Source of the DNA: an uncultured Oscillospiraceae bacterium
Lineage (GTDB): Bacteria; Bacillota; Clostridia; Oscillospirales; Acutalibacteraceae
Reading direction: 5' to 3'
Assembly (NCBI GenBank): GCA_902492455.1
Contig: CABULH010000028.1
Location: 1-42,827, forward strand
Length of the DNA: 42,827 nt
Below the pieces are notes generated by a model. That model did not search any database and was not told where the DNA came from. It was given only the letters and a program-made list of their open reading frames with translations. Position 1 is the first letter of the stretch. Each line of letters begins with the position of its first letter. Below, piece by piece: positions 16,190 through 23,470 of the stretch. The position numbers and the translations under genes were made by a program.

Positions 16190-16368
16190 AAGGCGGCAAA
16201 TATGCCGCCTTGAGACTGTCGATAAAGTGTTTCGGAGGGAAGGGGAGTGTGATGCAGCCAAGCCTACGGCTTGCTGGGGAACCGTAAGGGTTCCTTTCCG
16301 TGGAAAGCAGTTCCCCCTTGCGCAACAATCACCCGCCCGCGGGCTGAAGGCGGCAAGCATGCCGCCTT
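16190..16368. repeat. Intergenic element bounded by two copies of one hairpin
   Basis: Both ends carry the same 22-base hairpin: AAGGCGGCA-AATA-TGCCGCCTT at 16190-16211 and AAGGCGGCA-AGCA-TGCCGCCTT at 16347-16368, followed on the right by TTTTTC. Between them are further short hairpins (AAGCC-TAC-GGCTT, GGAACC-GTAAG-GGTTCC, CTTTCC-GT-GGAAAG). The whole 179 bases look like a mobile structured repeat of the REP/MITE kind. The right hairpin also serves as terminator for the convergent region at the end of the MATE gene. No other copy is in this window. Confidence 0.65.
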
Positions 16369-16417
16369 TTTCTTGCTTTCAATGATCCGCCAGACGGAAA
16401 ACGCTCTGTATGCCGGT

Positions 16418-17752
16418 TCAGACCAGCAGCTTTTTCCGCCGGATCAGATAATAGACGATGCCGAAAATATCCGCCAAGGCCCAGCCGATGGGAACGGACC
16501 ACCAGATTCCCATCATCCCGATAGCGGGAAGGGCCGAAAGCGTATAAGCCAGCAGCACCCGGCTGCCCAAAGAAATTACTGTCAGCACGATGGACATACC
16601 CGCCCTTTCCAGCCCGCGATAGAAGCCGTACAGTAAAAACAGCAGGCCGATTCCCACATAACAAGCCCCCTCTATATGCAGATACTGCACGCCAATTTGA
16701 ATAATGACGGCCTCCTCCGGCTTGACAAACAGCAGCATCAGCGGCTTGGCGAGCGACACCACCGCTATCGAAGCCAGCAAACAGAAGGCGCCGCTGATCT
16801 TGGCGGCGGCCAGGCTACCCCGACGGATCCGTTCCGGCTCCTTCGCCCCGTGATTCTGTGCGATAAAGGTGGAAAAGGCGTTGCCGAAATCTTGAGCGGG
16901 CATATAGGCGAAAGCATCAATTTTTACCACAGCAGCAAAAGCGGCGCTGGCGGCAAATCCAAAGCTATTCACCAGTCCCTGCACCATCAGGATACCGAAA
17001 TTCATGATGGATTGCTGCACCGCCGTCAGCGCAGAGGTTTGAACGATTCGCCGCAGCAGCGGCGCGTGGATCTGCATATGGCGTTTTTGGGGACGGATGT
17101 GCCCTGCCTTGGCAAAAAAATAGATCGTGATGCACACGGCGGACAATATCTGTGCAATCAGAGTCGCGGCCGCTGCGCCCGCCACCCCCATATGAAAATA
17201 CAAAATAAATACCAAGTCCAGAACGATGTTGGTGATGGACGATGCCACCAGAACCAGCAGCGACGCCATGGTGTTGCCGATGCTGCGCAGCACCGCGGAG
17301 AAAAAATTATAAACGGATACAAAGGTCATCCCCAGCAGCACGATTCGCAGATACTGACGCGTGAACGCAAGAGCCTCATCCGGAACGTTCAGCCAAGCCA
17401 GAAGGGGGTCCAAAAGAAGCAGCGACAGGATATTGATCAGCAGCGAAATCGCTGTAATAAAGATAAAAGCATTCCAAATTCCCGTCTTCATGCCGTCGGT
17501 TTGACCGGCTCCGTACAACTGGGCCACCACCACGCCGCTTCCCATGCACAAGCCCAGAATAATGGAGGTCAGCAGTACCATCAGCGAATAGGCCGATCCA
17601 ACCGCGGAAAGCGCCGTAGGGCCGATGGTCTTGCCGACAATCAGTGTATCGGCCACGTTATAGAGCTGCTGCAGCATATTGCCCGCAATCATCGGCAGGC
17701 TGAAAAGCAGCAGAGATTTTCCGATTTTCCCAGTGGTTAAGTTTCGTTCCAA
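16418..17752 (-). CDS. MATE family multidrug efflux transporter
   Basis: A 444-residue inner-membrane antiporter with 12 helices that exports drugs or other cations using Na+ or H+. The N-terminus LTTGKIGKSLLLFSLPMIAGN and NMLQQLYNVADTLIVGK are the family hallmark; the second half repeats the motif (QQSIMNFGILMVQGLVNSFG, AFAYMPAQDFGNAFSTFI). The likely start is the TTG at 17752, which gives MERNLTTG and has GGGGGA seven bases upstream. The longer frame to 17794 has no RBS and overlaps a small upstream ORF. It is transcribed away from the XRE gene at 18020, with a palindrome between, so regulation by that protein is plausible. Confidence 0.93.
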   Translation of the reverse strand: MERNLTTGKIGKSLLLFSLPMIAGNMLQQLYNVADTLIVGKTIGPTALSAVGSAYSLMVLLTSIILGLCMGSGVVVAQLYGAGQTDGMKTGIWNAFIFITAISLLINILSLLLLDPLLAWLNVPDEALAFTRQYLRIVLLGMTFVSVYNFFSAVLRSIGNTMASLLVLVASSITNIVLDLVFILYFHMGVAGAAAATLIAQILSAVCITIYFFAKAGHIRPQKRHMQIHAPLLRRIVQTSALTAVQQSIMNFGILMVQGLVNSFGFAASAAFAAVVKIDAFAYMPAQDFGNAFSTFIAQNHGAKEPERIRRGSLAAAKISGAFCLLASIAVVSLAKPLMLLFVKPEEAVIIQIGVQYLHIEGACYVGIGLLFLLYGFYRGLERAGMSIVLTVISLGSRVLLAYTLSALPAIGMMGIWWSVPIGWALADIFGIVYYLIRRKKLLV

Positions 17753-17768
17753 TGCTGTATCCCCCGGA

Positions 17769-17900
17769 TCATTCAGTATGCAGCCACCAATCAACGCCGT
17801 ATTTGTCCGTCACCAGTGCGCTCAGCTGAAAAGCCCGGATTCTCTCCTCGTCGCCGCCGGCGATCTCAAACGCTATGGGAAATTGTAAATGATCCGACAT
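17769..17900 (-). CDS. 43-residue ORF, probable remnant of a VOC/PhnB-like protein
   Basis: A small ORF with a good RBS (GGGAGG, seven bases before the ATG at 17900). Its end, ALVTDKYGVDWWLHTE, resembles the C-terminal strand of PhnB-type VOC proteins, where a DKYGVxW segment is usual. Its start, MSDHLQFPIAFEIAGGDEER, could correspond to the N-terminal strand. The ~90 residues normally between them are missing, so the gene looks like an internally deleted remnant that is still translated. It ends 17 bases before the MATE start and may now act as a leader for it. The family assignment is tentative. Confidence 0.5.
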   Translation of the reverse strand: MSDHLQFPIAFEIAGGDEERIRAFQLSALVTDKYGVDWWLHTE

Positions 17901-17943
17901 GCTTCAGCCTCCCGCGATATCCGTCGCCGTACTCTCCGGCACA

Positions 17944-17957
17944 GGACAGAATTGTCC
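17944..17957. promoter_or_regulatory. Palindrome between the MATE unit and the XRE regulator
   Basis: GGACA-GAAT-TGTCC is a perfect 5-bp palindrome with a 4-base centre. It lies between divergent transcription units, 25 bases before the -10 of the XRE gene, where an autoregulator would bind. Binding by the XRE protein is an inference. Confidence 0.4.
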
Positions 17958-17958
17958 G

Positions 17959-17987
17959 TTTCCTTTGCTTTTATTTTCTATTATAAT
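17959..17987 (+). promoter_or_regulatory. Candidate promoter of the XRE regulator gene
   Basis: A consensus -10 TATAAT stands at 17982-17987, 32 bases before the ATG. The matching -35 position at 17-base spacing reads TTTCCT, which is poor, so activation or an alternative spacing is possible. Confidence 0.4.
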
Positions 17988-18019
17988 AAACCTACCAGAT
18001 TAAGCAAGGAGGAATCCGC

Positions 18020-18637
18020 ATGAAATCGTTGGGAGAAAAAATCAAAAAGCTGCGCATGGCCATTGGACTGAGCCAGGAGCAGCTATCCGAAAGCCTGGAA
18101 ATCAGTGTGAAATCCATCCAGCGCTACGAAGCAGGGAAATCCCGTCCGGATACGCATACCCTGATTAAGCTGGCTACCTTTTTCGATGTTTCCGCCGATT
18201 ATCTTTTGGGATTAATCGGTATCAAAGCGCAAATGGTGGAGGAAGAAAACAAAATTTTCCAAGATGGGCAGTATAATGCGTTGTATAAACGCTATCTGGA
18301 TTGTAAAAATCACATCGCCGTGGATGAAGAGGCCACTTATTATTGGATCTATTTCGGCGATAACGAGAACTTCGGCGGGCAAACCCAATGGGTGGGCTGG
18401 GCAAATGAGGAACAAACGCTGGAAATCAGAAGGCTCCGCCCCGTCATCCCTCAGGCCGCCATCAATATGTGCACTAAAGTGTATGAAAAGCCCCTGGTGA
18501 TAAACAGCCAGGCCGACGCCGCTATTTTTCGCGTCTTCGGCGGACAAGCCATTGTAAAAGCGGACATCTGCAAGAAATATCTGCCGGAATTCTACGAAGA
18601 CTACATCGTACCCACACCGGAGCCTAGCCTCCGGTAA
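18020..18637 (+). CDS. XRE family regulator with a C-terminal ligand-type domain
   Basis: A 205-residue regulator. The HTH spans residues ~5-62 (IKKLRMAIGLSQEQLSESLE, SVKSIQRYEAGKSRPD, FFDVSADYLLGL). The C-terminal 140 residues form a mixed alpha/beta domain (ATYYWIYFGDNENFGGQTQW, VGWANEEQTLEIRRLRPV, FRVFGGQAIVKADICKKYL). I do not recognise it, but it seems unique to a family of longer clostridial XRE proteins. AAGGAGG is eight bases before the ATG. It is divergent from the MATE unit. Confidence 0.9.
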   Translation: MKSLGEKIKKLRMAIGLSQEQLSESLEISVKSIQRYEAGKSRPDTHTLIKLATFFDVSADYLLGLIGIKAQMVEEENKIFQDGQYNALYKRYLDCKNHIAVDEEATYYWIYFGDNENFGGQTQWVGWANEEQTLEIRRLRPVIPQAAINMCTKVYEKPLVINSQADAAIFRVFGGQAIVKADICKKYLPEFYEDYIVPTPEPSLR

Positions 18638-19034
18638 AACGCCGCTGCGCCGGGGGATGATGTATGGCGCAATCTTATTCATTTGGCTGAATATGGATAA
18701 AGAGGCCAACACAAGCAGCCTTTGCGGACAGGAGGGGCGACGGAGTGAGCAAGGCGATAACCGTTAAAAACCGGAACAAGCGATGTTTTGCTTGCTCCGA
18801 TGGGCCTTTTACTTGCGCAAAAGATACCCTTTGCCGGCGCAGACTTCTGACAAAAAAGAAAGGCCTGCTGTTTACGGCATACTTACCGCAGGTGTGGCTG
18901 GGATAGCTGGATGTGGTGTGGCCGTTGCCTGCGGTAAGGCATTGTGAAACGGCCCCTATTTTTTCGAATTCTATACGCGGATTTACTCCGTTCCCCCCGG
19001 CTGTTTCGGTTCGCCTCTTCATCCTATTTCAGTC
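18638..19034. other. Non-coding stretch with an 11-bp inverted repeat
   Basis: About 400 bases with no supportable gene; a minus-strand open frame (18675-19022) has no RBS and no family features. CTTACCGCAGG (18882-18892) and CCTGCGGTAAG (18928-18938) form a perfect 11-bp inverted repeat around a 35-base G/T-rich loop. It may be a remnant or a small structured RNA; nothing decides between these. Confidence 0.35.
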
Positions 19035-19069
19035 AAAAAGCACCCCCACCTGTCGGTGAGGGTGCTTTT
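19035..19069 (-). terminator. Terminator of the tRNA operon
   Basis: On the minus strand AAAAGCACCC (from 19069) pairs with GGGTGCTTTT, with an inner CACC/GGTG pair and a GACA loop, then a T-run. It begins two bases past the CCA end of tRNA-Gln. Confidence 0.88.
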
Positions 19070-19070
19070 C

Positions 19071-19144
19071 TGGCTGGGATGGCTGGAGTCGAACCAGCAC
19101 GGGCAGAGTCAAAGTCTGCTGTCCTACCGCTAGACTACACCCCA
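19071..19144 (-). tRNA. tRNA-Gln (anticodon TTG)
   Basis: Cloverleaf on the minus strand: acceptor TGGGGTG pairs with CATCCCA, the anticodon loop CTTTGAC gives TTG, the T-loop contains GGTTCGACTCC, and CCA is encoded. It is the last tRNA of four in one transcript. Confidence 0.95.
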
Positions 19145-19204
19145 ATATGCCGTTTTTTATAAAGAAGGACACGCGGTGACCCGTGTGTCCCTTCTTCGTA
19201 AATG

Positions 19205-19282
19205 TGGGGTGGAAGATGGGATTCGAACCCACGGTCTCCAGTGCCACAAACTGGCGCTTTAACCAACTAAGCTACATCCACC
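19205..19282 (-). tRNA. tRNA-His (anticodon GTG)
   Basis: Minus-strand cloverleaf with the extra 5' G typical of tRNA-His, anticodon loop TTGTGGC (GTG), T-arm GTGGGTTCGAATCCCAT and encoded CCA. One pair of the acceptor stem appears as a T-T mismatch. Confidence 0.95.
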
Positions 19283-19287
19283 ATATA

Positions 19288-19364
19288 TGGCGCGCCTGAA
19301 GGGACTCGAACCCCTGGCCCTCTGCTTAGAAGGCAGATGCTCTATCCAGCTGAGCTACAGGCGC
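19288..19364 (-). tRNA. tRNA-Arg (anticodon TCT)
   Basis: Minus-strand cloverleaf: acceptor GCGCCTG pairs with CAGGCGC, the anticodon loop CTTCTAA gives TCT, reading AGA, and CCA is encoded. It lies five bases from tRNA-His. Confidence 0.96.
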
Positions 19365-19403
19365 ATATTTCCGGTCTCTGCCGTCCCGCGGAGCTGGATA
19401 AAA

Positions 19404-19477
19404 TGGAGCGGGTGATGGGAATCGAACCCACACGACCAGCTTGGAAGGCTGGGGTTCTACCACTGAACTACACCCGC
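19404..19477 (-). tRNA. tRNA-Gly (anticodon TCC)
   Basis: Minus-strand cloverleaf: acceptor GCGGGTG pairs with CACCCGC, the anticodon loop CTTCCAA gives TCC, and the discriminator T is followed by encoded CCA. It is the first tRNA of the operon. Confidence 0.96.
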
Positions 19478-19498
19478 ACATACGTCACGGCGTCCATT

Positions 19499-19528
19499 AT
19501 GATAGCACATTCCCGCATCCCCTGTCAA
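19499..19528 (-). promoter_or_regulatory. Promoter of the tRNA operon
   Basis: Minus strand: TTGACA (19528-19523), an 18-base spacer and TATCAT (19504-19499), about 20 bases before tRNA-Gly. Near-consensus, as expected for a stable-RNA operon. Confidence 0.75.
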
Positions 19529-19633
19529 GAGCCTTTTTGCGGATTCCTGCCCTGTTTTTTTATTCCGGCCCATACAGGAGGGATAGAGGAAAAACTTAAT
19601 CTCCCATTCTTCAATGACCGTTGGCCAAACACG

Positions 19634-19661
19634 TTGACAAACCACACCAGAAAGGTATAAT
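19634..19661 (+). promoter_or_regulatory. Promoter of the methionine-synthase-activation-like gene
   Basis: TTGACA (19634-19639), a 16-base spacer and TATAAT (19656-19661): two perfect hexamers, 50 bases before the ATG at 19712. Confidence 0.8.
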
Positions 19662-19711
19662 GACAGCAGCGCGGCCTGAGATATTCGTTATCATAGAAAG
19701 GCGGAGGACAG

Positions 19712-20395
19712 ATGGAAAATATCGTGCTGCAGCTGACACATCCCCAGGTGGATGAGGCAGCGCTTTTCCGCACCCTGCATATGGAAGCGGAAACCGAGGA
19801 AAACGCCGAGGACGTTGCTGCCGTCCGCCGTATGTTGACGGAAGCCCTGGCGGTGGCCCGCCCCAAAGCCGTGTACCGTCTGGCGCTGGTGACCGAAAGG
19901 GGAAGCGATTACGTGCTGGCGGACGGTGTTCGGCTGACCTCCGCACTGGTAAGCAGAAATCTGGAGCATACCCGCCGCATCGTTCCCTACGTCGCTACCT
20001 GCGGCGTTGAAGCGGAACAATGGTCCGCTGCCTATGACAGTGATCCGCTGGAACAGTTTTGGGCGGATACCATTAAGCTGATGCTGTTGACGGCAGTGCG
20101 CACGGAAATGCTGCAGGCCATTCGGCGGGATTATTTCCCTCAAAGAGACCTGTCCAATATGCGGCCGGGGTCCATCTCCGCCTGGCCCCTGTCACAGCAG
20201 GAGGCTTTGTTCCGGCTGATGGGAGACGTCGCCGGGACCGTTGGCGTCACTTTGACCGCCTCCAGCCTGATGCTGCCTTCCAAATCCATCTCGGGCTTTT
20301 ATTTTTCCGCCGAGGAGCACTTTGAAACCTGTCGGTACTGCCCCCTTCTGCACTGCCCCAGCCGGCAGGAAGCCTACCGCGGACCGGCGGACTGA
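19712..20395 (+). CDS. Vitamin-B12-dependent methionine synthase activation domain-like protein
   Basis: A 227-residue stand-alone relative of the MetH activation domain, which binds AdoMet and helps re-methylate cobalamin. The C-terminal third carries the recognisable pattern (NMRPGSISAWPLSQQEALF, LMLPSKSISGFYFSAEEHFE) and then a Cys cluster, CRYCPLLHCPSR. The N-terminal part (VDEAALFRTLHM, VYRLALVTERGSDYVLADGV) is helical with a short beta part. Small proteins of this type occur in Clostridia beside split MetH or corrinoid proteins; neither is seen here. The RBS GGCGGAGGA precedes the ATG. The four Cys could hold a metal or cluster. Confidence 0.85.
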   Translation: MENIVLQLTHPQVDEAALFRTLHMEAETEENAEDVAAVRRMLTEALAVARPKAVYRLALVTERGSDYVLADGVRLTSALVSRNLEHTRRIVPYVATCGVEAEQWSAAYDSDPLEQFWADTIKLMLLTAVRTEMLQAIRRDYFPQRDLSNMRPGSISAWPLSQQEALFRLMGDVAGTVGVTLTASSLMLPSKSISGFYFSAEEHFETCRYCPLLHCPSRQEAYRGPAD

Positions 20396-20475
20396 CAATA
20401 CAGGTTTCGGGACGGATTAAGTAACCGTCCCCGCAGGGACGGCTGCCCGCCGGGAGGTACAGCGGGCAAGAGGAT

Positions 20476-20670
20476 TCAGCAGCCGCATCCGCAACCGGAT
20501 CCGGAGGTTCCGGGCTGCACGCGGCAGGTAACCGTGACCGGTATCGATTGAGTAAAGGTCACAGTGTTGTTGGTGCCGTTTCCGGAGAGCAAGACGCCGT
20601 TGGCAGCCGCAAAAGCGACTTCGGATCCCAGGGTGGAGGCGGTGGTGTTTCCGCATCGGTTACAGCGCAT
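20476..20670 (-). CDS. Small cysteine-rich protein at the end of the zinc operon
   Basis: A 64-residue protein. It starts MRCNRCGNTT, with a CxxC knuckle, has a low-complexity Ala/Thr/Val/Asn middle, and ends SGCGCGC with alternating Cys. The RBS is AAAGGA, a little far (about 11 bases) from the ATG. It lies about 108 bases downstream of znuB on the same strand and before two GC-rich hairpins (near 20423-20470), so it could be the last gene of the zinc unit. A zinc-holding or chaperone role is suggested only by Cys pattern and place. It could also be an independent coat- or surface-type small protein. Confidence 0.5.
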   Translation of the reverse strand: MRCNRCGNTTASTLGSEVAFAAANGVLLSGNGTNNTVTFTQSIPVTVTCRVQPGTSGSGCGCGC

Positions 20671-20778
20671 AACGGTGGCTTCCTTTCATCAGGGACATTG
20701 GGCCCCTGTCATCGTGTGCGGGTTTTCTCCCCGCAGTACAAGCTATGCGTCGACAGCCGGATGGGTGACGAATACCGT

Positions 20779-21591
20779 TCAGTTTTTTTTCCGCATAGCA
20801 AAGGTGCCGAAGAAGAGAACAGCGGCTACCAGCACAATCATAGGGCCGGTGGCTACGGCATTAAAATAGGAAAGCAGCAGTCCCGCCATACCGGAGAACA
20901 GGGAAAAAAGCAGAGCCGTCAGGTGATAGCTCTTCATCCCCCGCGCCACATTGCGAGCGGCGGCGGCGGGGAGAATCAGCATGGCGTTGATGATCAACAA
21001 TCCCACCCAACGGATGGCCATCATCACCACCACCGCGATGATCACCACAAAGAGATTATCCATCAGCCCCACGGCAATGCCCTTGCTCCGGGCCAGCGCC
21101 GGGCTGATGCTTACCGCATGAAAACGATTGAAGCAGAGCAGCCACAGCAGCAGCACGATCACCAGAGTGGCGGCCAGTACCAGCAGCTGCTCTCTGGATA
21201 TGCTGAGGATATCCCCGATCAGCAGGCTTTGGTATTTGGAAAAATTTCCGGCCCTGGAGAGGAGCACCAGTCCCAGCGCCACCCCGCAGGACGAAAATAC
21301 GCCGATTACCGTATCGGTGGAGGAGAGGCGGGAATGGCGGATCCGGTTCATCAGCAGGGCGAAAATCACGGCAAAGACCACCATAATCAAGCTTTGATCA
21401 GCCAGTCCCAGCAGCACCCCGATTCCCACTCCCGTCAGGGCGGAATGGCCCAGAGCGTCGGAGAAAAAGGCCATGCCGTTGTTTACCACCATGGTACCCA
21501 GCAGAGAAAAAAGCGGCATGATCAGCAGTACCGCGAAAAACGCCCGCCGCATAAAGTCATATTCCCACCAGCCCAACAGGGTTTCAAGCAT
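20779..21591 (-). CDS. znuB: Zinc ABC transporter permease (ABC-3 family)
   Basis: A 270-residue membrane subunit with eight or nine helices. MLETLLGWWEYDFMRRAFFA is the usual N-terminus of ZnuB-type proteins, followed by LGTMVVNNGMAFFSDALGHS and GLADQSLIMVVFAVIFALL. VGLLIINAMLILPAAAARN is the region that meets the ATPase. The start is the ATG at 21591, after AAAGGAGGG; it overlaps the znuC stop by eight bases, which implies translational coupling. Third gene of the znuA-znuC-znuB unit. Confidence 0.93.
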   Translation of the reverse strand: MLETLLGWWEYDFMRRAFFAVLLIMPLFSLLGTMVVNNGMAFFSDALGHSALTGVGIGVLLGLADQSLIMVVFAVIFALLMNRIRHSRLSSTDTVIGVFSSCGVALGLVLLSRAGNFSKYQSLLIGDILSISREQLLVLAATLVIVLLLWLLCFNRFHAVSISPALARSKGIAVGLMDNLFVVIIAVVVMMAIRWVGLLIINAMLILPAAAARNVARGMKSYHLTALLFSLFSGMAGLLLSYFNAVATGPMIVLVAAVLFFGTFAMRKKN

Positions 21592-22324
21592 CCGCCATCC
21601 CTCCTTTCGGGAACGCCGCCGCAAAAGCGGCGGAGGAGAACACCTGTTCCGGGGTTCCTATCGCCCGAACCGAGCGATCCAGCAGCACCACCCGATCCGC
21701 ATGCCGCCGCACGTATTCCAGATCATGGGAAACCAGCAGAATCACCATGTCGTCGGTACGGCGCAGCTGCTCCAGCATATCGTAAAAGCGGCCCAGTCCC
21801 TCGCTGTCCACCCCGGAGACCGGCTCGTCCAGCACCAGCAAATCCGGGTGGGGAAGGGTGGCCACCGCCAGCAGTACCCGCTGCAGTTCGCCGCCGGAAA
21901 GCCGCCCCACCAGCTTATGCAGCAGCCCTTCCGCATCGAACCGGGAGAAATGACTCTTCAGCCGTTCCGCCTCCTTTCGCCGCCGAGGCAGGAAGGCGGG
22001 CCACCCGGAGGTAAAGGCCAGCGCCATATCGTACACCGTCGCCGGGGAGCCGGGATCCAGGTTCAGCGACTGGGGCACATAGCCCACCCGCGGTTTGCCT
22101 GCCACCGGAGAACCGCTGTGTCCGCTGAACTCCACCATTCCCTTGTGAGGCAGCTCTCCCAAAATCGCCTTCAGCAAGGTGGATTTACCCGCGCCATTGC
22201 GTCCAATGATGGCTGTCAGCTCCCCGCAATGAGCGTGGAGATTGACATCGTCCAGCAGCAGCGCGTCTCCTGCCCGGACAGTAATATGCTGTATTTTCAG
22301 ACAATGCAGCCCGCATCCGCTCAT
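21584..22324 (-). CDS. znuC: Zinc ABC transporter ATP-binding protein
   Basis: A 246-residue ABC ATPase. Walker A GRNGAGKST, Q-loop VGYVPQSLNLD, signature LSGGELQRV, Walker B LLVLDEP and the switch His in VSHDLEY are all present. The start at 22324 (second ATG of MNM) has AAAGGGA six bases upstream; the first ATG abuts the RBS. A Cys-containing N-terminus (MSGCGLHCLKIQHI) precedes the core. It powers import of the metal delivered by ZnuA and sits 31 bases after znuA. Confidence 0.94.
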   Translation of the reverse strand: MSGCGLHCLKIQHITVRAGDALLLDDVNLHAHCGELTAIIGRNGAGKSTLLKAILGELPHKGMVEFSGHSGSPVAGKPRVGYVPQSLNLDPGSPATVYDMALAFTSGWPAFLPRRRKEAERLKSHFSRFDAEGLLHKLVGRLSGGELQRVLLAVATLPHPDLLVLDEPVSGVDSEGLGRFYDMLEQLRRTDDMVILLVSHDLEYVRRHADRVVLLDRSVRAIGTPEQVFSSAAFAAAFPKGGMADA

Positions 22325-22355
22325 ATTCATTCCCTTTCTTTTCGGCCCGCCGCTT

Positions 22356-23324
22356 TCAGCCAAAAGCCGCCTCCAGCGCTTGGGCATTGCCTTCCATGGC
22401 CTGAAGCCAGGCGTCCTTATCCGTTTTTCCGGTAACGCCCATGTCCAGAGACAGGGCTCGGCTCCAGGACGCACCATCGCTCACATAAGCGTATTCCACG
22501 GGATATTGGCTGTCATACAGCAGCAGCACCTTGTCCGCCGCCGCTGCCGCCTGTTGCGCGGCAGCCAGATCCGCTGCGGACACCCCCGCTTCCTCTCCCA
22601 TGGTCAGGGCTGCCACCGGAGTGAGGCCCAGGTCGCGGGCAAAATACTGGAGAGAATCGTGAAAGGTGACGCAGGACCTGGTCGCGGCCTTTCTGACAGC
22701 GGATTGCAGTCTTTCAGCCGCCGCGTCCACCTTGGCGAGATAAACTGCCGCGTTGGCCTCATAATCCGCGGCATGGGCCGGATCCAATCGGATCAGCCCG
22801 TCCCGCAGATTCTCCACTTGTTTGCGGTATCGCTGAGGACTGGCCCAGATATGCTCATTATAAAAAGCATGGTCATCATCCTCTTCTTCCTCTTCCTCAT
22901 CATGTTCGTGCACGTGGCCGGCGGGAAGCAACTCGATTCCCTGAGAGGAATCCACCACCGGCAGGTCCGGCAGCTGGGCGGCAACCTGATCCAGGAACGC
23001 CTCAGCCCCGGCGCCATTGATCAGCAATGCATCCGCTCCGGTCAGGGCGATCATATTCTCCGGAGAAAGCTGAAAATCATGGAGACAGCCGGTCTGGGGC
23101 TGAGTCAGGCTTTCCACCGCGACTCCCTCCATCCCGTCCGTCAGATTCAGAGCTGCGATATAAACCGGATAAAAGGAAGCCACCACCCGGATTCCGCCGG
23201 TTTTGTGATGGGACACACCGGTGAACAGGGTCATTATCGCTGACGCGGCGACGATCCCCGCCATCAGCAGGGCAATTTTTCCTTTGGTCTTTCCCGGCAT
23301 CCCGTCGTTTTCCATCCTGTACAA
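22356..23324 (-). CDS. znuA: Zinc ABC transporter substrate-binding protein
   Basis: A 322-residue extracytoplasmic metal-binding protein of the cluster A-1 type. Metal ligands are visible as His82 (CLHDFQL), His158 (YNEHIWAS) and His in TFHDSLQYF, with the fourth acidic ligand expected in LYDSQYP. Between the first two is the acidic/His loop GHVHEHDEEEEEEDDDH typical of zinc-specific members. The N-terminal hydrophobic segment (IALLMAGIVAASAIMTLF) has no lipobox Cys, so the protein is membrane-anchored or cleaved by signal peptidase I. The start is a TTG at 23324, 8 bases after GGAGG; the ATG three codons later is too far. It is driven by a promoter that overlaps a Zur-type box. Confidence 0.94.
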   Translation of the reverse strand: MYRMENDGMPGKTKGKIALLMAGIVAASAIMTLFTGVSHHKTGGIRVVASFYPVYIAALNLTDGMEGVAVESLTQPQTGCLHDFQLSPENMIALTGADALLINGAGAEAFLDQVAAQLPDLPVVDSSQGIELLPAGHVHEHDEEEEEEDDDHAFYNEHIWASPQRYRKQVENLRDGLIRLDPAHAADYEANAAVYLAKVDAAAERLQSAVRKAATRSCVTFHDSLQYFARDLGLTPVAALTMGEEAGVSAADLAAAQQAAAAADKVLLLYDSQYPVEYAYVSDGASWSRALSLDMGVTGKTDKDAWLQAMEGNAQALEAAFG

Positions 23325-23339
23325 AGAGCTTCCTCCTCG

Positions 23340-23362
23340 TTATTGCAACTCGTTCGCAATAA
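23340..23362. promoter_or_regulatory. Zur-type operator
   Basis: TTATTGC and GCAATAA are perfect inverted arms around nine bases (AACTCGTTC), in the size and AT-rich style of Fur-family boxes. It touches the -10 of the znuA promoter, so binding would block zinc uptake when zinc is ample. The nearby Fur-family protein is the likely binder. Confidence 0.85.
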
Positions 23363-23390
23363 TCATAGCGCGGCCGGTCGGCTTTGTCAA
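23362..23390 (-). promoter_or_regulatory. znuA promoter
   Basis: Minus strand: TTGACA (23390-23385), 17 bases, TATGAT (23367-23362). It directly abuts the Zur-type operator. Confidence 0.85.
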
Positions 23391-23416
23391 GCGGATTTTG
23401 TCGGCGGTACCGCCGG

Positions 23417-23445
23417 TTGACATTCCGGCCGCCGGGGGCTACAAT
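23417..23445 (+). promoter_or_regulatory. Promoter of the Fur-family gene
   Basis: TTGACA (23417-23422), a 17-base spacer and TACAAT (23440-23445), 25 bases before the ATG. It is back-to-back with the znuA promoter. Confidence 0.8.
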
Positions 23446-23470
23446 ACAAACAGGAAGGGAGGCGGCAGGG

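Noticed and set aside
20548..22014. Plus-strand open frame of 488 codons over znuB/znuC
   Set aside because: It is an antisense shadow, rich in His, Gln and Arg as expected from complementing hydrophobic codons.
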